Shown here one piece after another: positions 1-4,844 of a DNA stretch of 7,576 nt (the first letter of the stretch is position 1; each line of letters opens with the position of its first letter). The notes beneath the pieces were generated by a model. That model saw only the letters and a list, made by a program, of their open reading frames with translations, did not search any database and was not told the origin of the DNA. The DNA is taken from assembly GCA_024275855.1 (NCBI GenBank), contig JAJRYL010000021.1, positions 1 to 7,576 on the forward strand. Reading direction: 5' to 3'. The DNA is from Deltaproteobacteria bacterium. GTDB lineage: Bacteria > Desulfobacterota > GWC2-55-46 > JADFVP01. The position numbers and the translations under genes were made by a program.

Positions 1-40
1 CAACAAAGAGGTTAAGGAAAAGAGCAATTTTTATTCATAA
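1..40 (+). repeat. Partial copy (tail only) of the structured leader repeat
   Basis: The first 40 bases match the tail of the element described at 33-179: both contain CAACAAAGAG, then a G/A-rich stretch, GAGCAATTTTT and TTCATA. CAACAAAGAG occurs at 1 and again at 141, and TTCATA at 34 and 174, so this copy and the next stand in tandem with an exact 140-bp period and share TTCATA at the join. Most of this copy lies outside the window. Confidence 0.75.
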
Positions 41-179
41 CGCTAACCGCTAAAAATTAGTTATTTTTCACAATGTCGAGGCGGGAGGAAGTATAGAAGC
101 GGAGCATACATATTGTATGTGAGCATTATATGCTTTCTCACAACAAAGAGATTGGGAAAAAGAGCAATTTTTGTTCATA
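33..179 (+). repeat. Structured ~147-bp repeat, copy 1, leader of thiS
   Basis: Aligns without gaps (offset 444) to the copy at 477-623 at roughly 85% identity, counted by eye. Nested pairings can be drawn: an A/T outer stem 52-58 with 166-172; CAAT 71-74 with ATTG 151-154; an 11-bp stem 85-95 with 129-139 (two G-U pairs); and an inner hairpin 105-110 with 114-119 around a 3-base loop. The element ends about 15 bases before the thiS start codon, so it would form the thiS 5' leader if transcribed from upstream. It is not a TPP riboswitch: the CUGAGA and other THI-box motifs are absent. It may be a cis-regulatory RNA, an independent small RNA or a REP/MITE-like repeat. I do not recognise a named family. 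Confidence 0.8.
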
Positions 180-193
180 CAAAAGAGATATAG

Positions 194-394
194 ATGCTGA
201 TACACATAAACGGAAAAGAAAAAGAGATAACTGAAGGTATGGCTCTCGATGCCCTGCTAAAAGAGTTCGACATATCTACCGTTGGCACGGCAGTAGAGGT
301 AAACCGTGAGGTAATACCCAAAAGAACTTACGCGCAAAAGAGGCTCAAAGAGGGCGACGTGGTGGAGATTATCCGCATGGTAGGTGGCGGCTGA
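194..394 (+). CDS. thiS: Sulfur carrier protein ThiS
   Basis: A 66-residue ubiquitin-like sulfur carrier for the thiazole branch of thiamine synthesis. In this family the C-terminal glycine is adenylylated by ThiF, converted to a thiocarboxylate and gives its sulfur to ThiG. The sequence shows a beta-grasp pattern starting MLIHINGKEKEI, a central LLKEFDI helix region, the typical VNREVIPK segment and a C-terminus ending MVGGG, which supplies the required terminal Gly-Gly. Length is normal for ThiS. The ATG at 194 has only a weak purine-rich Shine-Dalgarno (AAAAGAGA at 181-188). thiG follows after a 244-base gap, unusually long for this pair; the gap holds an attenuator-like structure and a repeat copy. 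No thiF, thiH or thiO lies in the window. Confidence 0.93.
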   Translation: MLIHINGKEKEITEGMALDALLKEFDISTVGTAVEVNREVIPKRTYAQKRLKEGDVVEIIRMVGGG

Positions 395-412
395 GCCATT
401 TGTGCTCTCAGC

Positions 413-461
413 GCAGGCATTTATGCCTTTTATTCCTGCTTTACTTTGCAGGTTATTTTTT
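413..461 (+). terminator. Terminator/attenuator-like hairpins between thiS and thiG
   Basis: A hairpin CCTGC (435-439) / GCAGG (448-452) with an 8-base loop is followed directly by TTATTTTTT, resembling a weak intrinsic terminator. A second GCAGG at 413-417 can pair with the same CCTGC, so two mutually exclusive folds are possible. Pairing with the upstream GCAGG would destroy the terminator stem. A separate small dyad AGGCAT-TT-ATGCCT lies at 415-428. Stems are only 5-6 bp, so confidence in function is modest. Confidence 0.4.
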
Positions 462-476
462 GAAAACAAGAACTCT

Positions 477-623
477 ATTCATAACTGCAACGACTGAAAA
501 TTAGATATTTTTTACAATGCCGAGGCGGGAGAAAGTATAGAACCGCAGCATACTTGCAGTATATGAGTATTATATACTTTCTCACAACAAAGAGATTGGG
601 AAAAAGATCAATTTTAAACCATA
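477..623 (+). repeat. Structured ~147-bp repeat, copy 2, leader of thiG
   Basis: Second full copy of the element at 33-179, with no net insertion or deletion. The 11-bp stem is a perfect match here (529-539 with 573-583), whereas copy 1 has G-U pairs at two of the same positions. The inner hairpin is 550-554 with 558-562, and its loop-closing pair is T-A where copy 1 has A-T, a true compensatory change. CAAT 515-518 / ATTG 595-598 and AAAATT 497-502 / AATTTT 610-615 are also retained. It ends about 15 bases before the thiG ATG, the same placement as copy 1 has to thiS. Confidence 0.8.
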
Positions 624-638
624 AAAAAAGGAGGCCAC

Positions 639-1412
639 ATGAGCGACACCTTAAAAATAGGCAACTACGAGTTCTCTTCGCGCCTGATGGTCGGCACCGG
701 AAAGTACGCCTCTGACAAAGAGATGGTAGAGGCGCACGCCGCCTCTGGAGCCGAGGTAATAACCGTTGCCGTTAGAAGGGTCAACCTCGACAGAACCGGC
801 GAATCGATGCTGAACCATATAGATACGAAAAAGTATACGCTGCTTCCAAACACCGCTGCCTGTTTTACGGCTGACGAGGCAATACGTACCTCGCGCCTCG
901 CCCGCGAGGCGCTCGAAACAGACCTGATAAAGCTCGAAGTAATAGGCGACAAGCGGACGCTCTTTCCCGACAACGAGGCCCTGTTAGAGGCTGCCAAGGT
1001 TCTTGTCAAAGAGGGTTTTACGGTTCTACCCTATACCAGCGACGACCCGATTATGGCAAAAAAACTCGAAGAGGTCGGCTGCGCAGCGGTAATGCCTATG
1101 GCCGCGCCGATAGGCAGCGGCCTCGGTGTCTGCAACCAGTACAACATACGCATTATTTTAGAGGCCGCGACCGTACCGATAATAGTAGACGCCGGAGTAG
1201 GCACCGCCTCTGACGCGGCAATAGCGATGGAGCTTGGCTGCGACGGGCTTTTAATGAATACGGCTATAGCCGGGGCGAAGAATCCGGTTACAATGGCGCG
1301 CGCCATGAAACTCGCTACAGAGGCCGGCAGGCTCGCTTTCCTCTCCGGCAGGATAGAGAGAAAACTATACGCAACCGCTTCAAGCCCGATAAACGGGCTT
1401 ATAGGCGCTTAA
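639..1412 (+). CDS. thiG: Thiazole synthase ThiG
   Basis: A 257-residue cytoplasmic TIM-barrel enzyme that condenses 1-deoxy-D-xylulose 5-phosphate, dehydroglycine and ThiS-thiocarboxylate sulfur into the thiazole phosphate carboxylate tautomer. Visible family features: [10 protein letters not shown] near residues 14-23, ITVAVRRVN at 41-49, the Schiff-base lysine in [10 protein letters not shown] (K98), VLPYTSDDP at 129-137, the phosphate-binding loops PIGSGLG (157-163) and [10 protein letters not shown] (184-193), and the C-terminal [10 protein letters not shown]. Length is normal. The ATG at 639 has a strong Shine-Dalgarno AAGGAGG (628-634), 4 bases upstream, much better than that of thiS. 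The gene probably belongs with thiS, but the leader between them contains a full repeat copy and a possible terminator, so its expression could be set separately. lgt starts 27 bases downstream. Confidence 0.97.
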   Translation: MSDTLKIGNYEFSSRLMVGTGKYASDKEMVEAHAASGAEVITVAVRRVNLDRTGESMLNHIDTKKYTLLPNTAACFTADEAIRTSRLAREALETDLIKLEVIGDKRTLFPDNEALLEAAKVLVKEGFTVLPYTSDDPIMAKKLEEVGCAAVMPMAAPIGSGLGVCNQYNIRIILEAATVPIIVDAGVGTASDAAIAMELGCDGLLMNTAIAGAKNPVTMARAMKLATEAGRLAFLSGRIERKLYATASSPINGLIGA

Positions 1413-1439
1413 GACCATCTAACCCAGGGAGAGAAAACT

Positions 1440-2258
1440 TTGCACCCCACGCTCTTTAAACTCGGCTTTATCGAAATCCGCTTCTACGGCCTTATGTACG
1501 TTATAGCTATAATCGTCGGCACCGCTCTTATAAGGCGCGAGGTCGTAAGGCGCTCTATCAACCTTACAAGCGAGTCCGTACAGAACTTTGTAATATGGGT
1601 AGTGGTCGGCGGGGTAATAGGGGCGCGTATCTATTACGTTATCTTTAACATCAGTTTTTATATGCAGAACCCGACCGAGATACCGGCGATCTGGCACGGC
1701 GGGCTCGCCATACACGGCGGGCTTATCGGCGGAGTTACCATTGCCTTTTTCTACCTTAAAAGGCACAACATAAGGTACTGGCAGATGGCGGACGCGGTAG
1801 CGCCTGCGATAATACTCGGACAGACCTTTGGCCGTTTCGGTAATTTTATGAACGGAGACGCGCACGGCAGACCGACGGACGCCGCGTGGGGCATAATATT
1901 CCCGCCGACCTCGATAGCCGGCGCCGAGTTTCCGGGCATACCGCTGCACCCGACCATGCTCTACGAAATGGTCTTGAACTTCTTGATATTTTCGCTTCTC
2001 TGGTTTGTACTGAAAGAGCGTAAACACAAAAACGGTTTTATCTTCGCAACGTACATACTCCTATACTCGGCGGGCAGGTTTGTGGTAGAGCACTTCAGGG
2101 CCGACAGTTTAATGCTCGGCCCGCTGAGGATCGCGCAGGTAGTAAGTATTATTATAGTACTTATAGCGGGCTCTATTATTATCGGAAAAAAAATGTGGAC
2201 AGCCACGGAAGACAGCGCAATAACCCCTCTTCTAAGCAACAAAGGCAGTCGTAAATAG
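1440..2258 (+). CDS. lgt: Prolipoprotein diacylglyceryl transferase Lgt
   Basis: A 272-residue inner-membrane enzyme that moves a diacylglyceryl group from phosphatidylglycerol to the lipobox cysteine of prolipoproteins. It uses a TTG start: the product begins MHPTLFKLGFIEIRFYGLM, the usual Lgt N-terminus, and GGGAGAG lies at 1427-1433. Several hydrophobic membrane segments are visible (about 17-30, 50-70, 87-105, 178-191, 200-212, 231-249). Key motifs are WHGGLAIHGGLIGG (H92), the signature GRFGNFMNGDAHG (131-143), HPTMLYE (170-176) and GRFVVEHFR (R213, E217). The signature carries Asp140 where the PROSITE-type consensus has Glu, a conservative change. The gene lies inside the thi cluster, 27 bases after thiG and directly abutting thiE; no functional link to thiamine is known to me. 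The last ~20 residues are polar and variable. Confidence 0.97.
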   Translation: MHPTLFKLGFIEIRFYGLMYVIAIIVGTALIRREVVRRSINLTSESVQNFVIWVVVGGVIGARIYYVIFNISFYMQNPTEIPAIWHGGLAIHGGLIGGVTIAFFYLKRHNIRYWQMADAVAPAIILGQTFGRFGNFMNGDAHGRPTDAAWGIIFPPTSIAGAEFPGIPLHPTMLYEMVLNFLIFSLLWFVLKERKHKNGFIFATYILLYSAGRFVVEHFRADSLMLGPLRIAQVVSIIIVLIAGSIIIGKKMWTATEDSAITPLLSNKGSRK

Positions 2259-2945
2259 ATGCGGCTCCCAAGCAGGCTTAACCGGTTCCGCCCGGAGCAA
2301 AAAGGCCGCGCGCTCAACTGTAAGCCCGGAGCCTGGCTCTACCTTATTACCGACGGGCAACTGCCTGGCAGCGACACCACTGCCAACCTGTTAAAAAGGA
2401 CAGAGGGCGCGCTAAGGGGCGGGGTAAGGCTTGTTCAACTTAGAGAAAAGTCGCTAACGGAGGCGGAGTTACTTACGGTAGCTTTAAAACTGCGCGAACT
2501 TACTTCGGCTTACAGAGCGGGGCTGATAATAAATAACAGTATAGAGGTTGCCCTAAAGTGCGGGGCGGACGGCGTGCATCTTCCGCAAGCGGGCTTATGC
2601 GTTAACGCCGCTCGCGAGGCGCTTGACGCAGGTGCGCTTATAGGTCTATCAACGCACTCTATTGAAGAGGCCAAAAAAGCGCAGAAAGAGGGCGCTGATT
2701 TTATAACCTTCGGCCCTGTTTACTTTACGAAGTCGAAGGCGCGTTACGGAGAGCCGGTCGGTATAAAAAGGCTCGAAGAGGCGGCAAAGCAAGTAAATAT
2801 CCCGCTCTTCGGACTCGGCGGAATAGGCCCGGCGCAGGTAGAAGAGGTGCTTGAGGCCGGTGCCGCCGGTATAGGCCTGATCTCCGCTATACTGAGCAGA
2901 CACGACACACAGAAGGCAACGGAACAGATAATGAGGTTGCTTTAA
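2259..2945 (+). CDS. thiE: ThiE/TenI-family protein, probable thiamine-phosphate synthase
   Basis: A 228-residue TIM-barrel protein of the ThiE/TenI family. ThiE joins HMP-pyrophosphate and thiazole phosphate; TenI aromatises the ThiG product. The ATG overlaps nothing but directly follows the lgt stop (TAGATG), and no other start codon exists before the first barrel strand, so the basic ~25-residue N-terminal extension seems real. Visible motifs: LYLITDGQ (27-34), VQLREK (59-64), LIINN (89-93), GADGVHLPQAG (102-112), GLSTHS (129-134), FGPVYFTKSK (151-160) and FGLGGIGP (184-191). The phosphate-binding lysine and GGI loop are kept, but the two Mg-binding aspartates of Bacillus ThiE align with Asn93 and Gly112. 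TenI also lacks these aspartates. Context favours thiamine synthesis either way; ThiE versus TenI activity is unresolved. Confidence 0.8.
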   Translation: MRLPSRLNRFRPEQKGRALNCKPGAWLYLITDGQLPGSDTTANLLKRTEGALRGGVRLVQLREKSLTEAELLTVALKLRELTSAYRAGLIINNSIEVALKCGADGVHLPQAGLCVNAAREALDAGALIGLSTHSIEEAKKAQKEGADFITFGPVYFTKSKARYGEPVGIKRLEEAAKQVNIPLFGLGGIGPAQVEEVLEAGAAGIGLISAILSRHDTQKATEQIMRLL

Positions 2946-2976
2946 ATATACCGGGCTTTTAAACAGTCCGCAAGGC

Positions 2977-3006
2977 TTGACATAAACGCAACGGTTACCT
3001 TATTAA
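2977..3006 (+). promoter_or_regulatory. Candidate sigma-70 promoter for thiC
   Basis: A perfect -35 TTGACA (2977-2982) is followed after 18 bases by TATTAA (3001-3006), a 4-of-6 match to the -10 consensus. Transcription would start near 3013, giving a leader of about 40 bases, too short for a TPP riboswitch. This suggests thiC can be expressed independently of the thiS-thiG-lgt-thiE group. Confidence 0.5.
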
Positions 3007-3010
3007 TTCG

Positions 3011-3025
3011 ATACTCTTGGAGTAT
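3011..3025. promoter_or_regulatory. Dyad at the predicted thiC transcription start
   Basis: A perfect 6-3-6 inverted repeat, ATACTC-TTG-GAGTAT, sits immediately after the candidate -10 and overlaps the predicted start site. That position fits a repressor operator or a short 5' stabilising hairpin. There is no independent evidence for a regulator. Confidence 0.3.
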
Positions 3026-3051
3026 GACAATAACAGTAGAGGAGAGAGAGC

Positions 3052-4332
3052 ATGACACAGCTTGACTTTGCCCGTAAAGGCGAGATAACGCAAGAGATGA
3101 TAACGACCGCAAAGTTCGAGGGCGTAGAACCGGAGTTTATTCGCGCCGCGGTAGAGGCCGGTACCGTTGTTGTTATTCGCAACAAATTGCACCGCGCCAT
3201 CGAGCCACTTGCCGTTGGCGCAGGTTTAAAGACTAAAGTAAACGCCAATATCGGTTCGTCTATGGACCATATCTCGCCGGACGAAGAGATAGAGAAATTA
3301 CAAGCCGCGCTCGATGCCGGAGCCGACGCCGTAATGGATCTCTCTACCGGAGGCGACGTAGACGCTATAAGAAAAGAGATTATGAAGGTCTCTACCGTGC
3401 CGATAGGCACGGTACCTATCTATCAGGCGGCGCTGGAGGCGAAAAAAAGCGGCAAGAGTTTCGTAGAGCTGACCGCCGAAGAGATTTTTGACGTTATCGA
3501 AAAGCAGGCCGAAGACGGCGTTGACTTTATGACGGTTCACTCAGGCGTAACGTTAAGCTCCCTTGAGAGGATAAAGAACGAGGGGCGTATTATGGGCGTT
3601 GTCAGCAGGGGAGGCGCGCTTACGGCGGAGTGGATGAAGTTTCAGAAAAAAGAGAACCCGCTTTTTGAGCAGTTCGACAGAATGGTGGCTATAGCCAAAA
3701 AGTACGATGTTATTTTAAGCCTCGGTGACGGGCTTCGCCCCGGCTGTATTGCCGACGCTACCGACAAAGGGCAGGTACAGGAGCTTATAATCCTTGGCGA
3801 ACTTACAAAGCGGGCGCGCGACGCCGGGGTGCAGGTAATGGTCGAGGGGCCGGGGCACGTTCCGATAGACCAGATAGAGGCGAATATACTGCTTCAAAAA
3901 CGGCTCTGCAACGGAGCGCCCTTTTACGTGCTCGGCCCGCTCGTTACCGACATAGCGCCCGGTTACGACCACATTACCTCAGCTATCGGCGGAGCGATTG
4001 CCGCAAAGGCCGGAGCCGACTTTCTCTGTTACGTAACACCGAGCGAGCACCTGCGCCTACCGACCCCCGAAGACGTTCGAGAAGGCGTAATAGCCGCCCG
4101 TATCGCGGCGCACGCCGGAGACATCGGCAAGAAGGTAAAAGGGGCTATGGAAAAAGATATAGAGCTCTCTCGCGCGCGCAAGGCCCTTGATTGGGATAAG
4201 CAGATAAAGCTCTCTATAGACCCTGTAAGGTCGGGGCGCATAAGGGCCGAGAGCCCGCCCGAAGATGCCGATGTCTGTACCATGTGTGGATCGCTGTGCG
4301 CTATTAAGATCGGCGATGAAGAGATGGCATAA
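3052..4332 (+). CDS. thiC: Phosphomethylpyrimidine synthase ThiC, short form
   Basis: A 426-residue non-canonical radical SAM enzyme that rearranges aminoimidazole ribotide into HMP-phosphate. It lacks the extra N-terminal domain of ~630-residue enterobacterial ThiC and belongs to the short form common in anaerobes and archaea. Motifs: NANIGSS (64-70), VMDLSTGGD (94-102), VPIGTVPIYQA (116-126), FMTVHSGV (159-166), SRGGAL (185-190), LGDGLRPG (224-231), EGPGHVP (265-271), PGYDHITSAIGG (303-314) and TPSEHLRLP (329-337). H269 and H333 are the likely metal-binding histidines. The C-terminal cluster motif is C409, C412, C416, a CX2CX3C spacing. The ATG has Shine-Dalgarno GAGGAG (3039-3044), 7 bases upstream. 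The last 12 codons and the stop are repeated downstream in a tandem array. The ThiE-family gene ends 106 bases upstream. Confidence 0.97.
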   Translation: MTQLDFARKGEITQEMITTAKFEGVEPEFIRAAVEAGTVVVIRNKLHRAIEPLAVGAGLKTKVNANIGSSMDHISPDEEIEKLQAALDAGADAVMDLSTGGDVDAIRKEIMKVSTVPIGTVPIYQAALEAKKSGKSFVELTAEEIFDVIEKQAEDGVDFMTVHSGVTLSSLERIKNEGRIMGVVSRGGALTAEWMKFQKKENPLFEQFDRMVAIAKKYDVILSLGDGLRPGCIADATDKGQVQELIILGELTKRARDAGVQVMVEGPGHVPIDQIEANILLQKRLCNGAPFYVLGPLVTDIAPGYDHITSAIGGAIAAKAGADFLCYVTPSEHLRLPTPEDVREGVIAARIAAHAGDIGKKVKGAMEKDIELSRARKALDWDKQIKLSIDPVRSGRIRAESPPEDADVCTMCGSLCAIKIGDEEMA

Positions 4333-4642
4333 AGGGCCGAAACTTGTCAGGCGGTTCGCGCTAAATTAAAACAACGAAGTTGTGCGCTATTAAGATCGGT
4401 GATAAAGAGACGGCATAAAGGGCCGCAACTTGTCAGGCGGTTCGCGCTAAAGTAAAACAGCGGATCGCTGTGCGCTATTAAGATCGGCGATGAAGAGATG
4501 GCATAAAGGGTCGCAACTTGTCAGGAGATACGCGCTAAATTAAAACAGCGAACGCTGTGCGCTATTAAGCTCGGCGATGAAGAGACGGCATAAAGGGCCG
4601 CAACTTGTCAGGCGGTTCGCGCTAAAGTAAAACAGCGAACGC
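4295..4642 (+). repeat. Four-unit ~87-bp tandem repeat beginning inside the thiC 3' end
   Basis: Units start with TGTGCGCTATTAAG at 4295, 4381, 4469 and 4556, and a fifth start (TGTG) appears at 4643, giving unit lengths 86, 88, 87 and 87. Unit 1 contains the last thiC codons and its TAA. Units 2-4 keep the same reading frame and stop locally (CAIKIGDKETA, CAIKIGDEEMA, CAIKLGDEETA), but nothing upstream would translate them. Unit 3 is identical to the genic copy over 49 bases (4288-4336 and 4462-4510). Each unit continues with AAAGGG, CAACTTGTCAGG-like sequence and CGCGCTAA. Divergence is base substitutions plus 1-2 base length changes. The direction of duplication is inferred to be from thiC outward. 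Confidence 0.9.
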
Positions 4643-4844
4643 TGTGAGGCCCGTCTATTTTTACGGAGACCGAAACTTCGGGAGCTATGGAAAAGAGTAA
4701 GTATTTAATCAGGCTTCGGGGTCTGCGCTTTAATAGAACAACGAAGCTGCTAACCTGCGGTTAGCGATATGAGATTGATTATTGCGGCTAATATAGACGA
4801 TTATATAGTAGAAGTGATTTAAAAACTCTGCGGCCTGCGCTTAA
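4643..4844. other. Intergenic remainder between convergent thiC and the cyclase gene
   Basis: No credible gene. A 7-bp perfect hairpin GCTAACC-TGC-GGTTAGC lies at 4749-4765; it has no T-run on either strand, so it is at best a weak bidirectional stop for the two converging genes. Bases 4724-4749 (GCGCT, then ACAACGAAGCTG) resemble the end of a tandem unit and may be a decayed fifth copy. A short dyad CCGAA-AC-TTCGG is at 4670-4681. Confidence 0.45.

Noticed and set aside
1..193. TPP riboswitch upstream of thiS
   Set aside because: Expected from context, but CUGAGA and the other conserved THI-box segments are absent; the sequence is the repeat element found again before thiG.
1419..2317. Long minus-strand reading frames opposite lgt
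   Set aside because: They lie antisense to a clear Lgt and their products are low-complexity or basic with no recognisable domain; they are shadows.
2259..2330. Shorter thiE start
   Set aside because: No ATG, GTG or TTG occurs in frame between the abutting ATG and the first barrel strand.
4381..4600. Small genes or a thiC pseudogene in the tandem units
   Set aside because: Only about 12 codons of thiC are repeated, with no start codon or Shine-Dalgarno; they are duplicated tail segments, not genes.
4295..4642. CRISPR-like array
   Set aside because: The whole unit repeats, with no unique spacers, only four units, and the first is thiC coding sequence.
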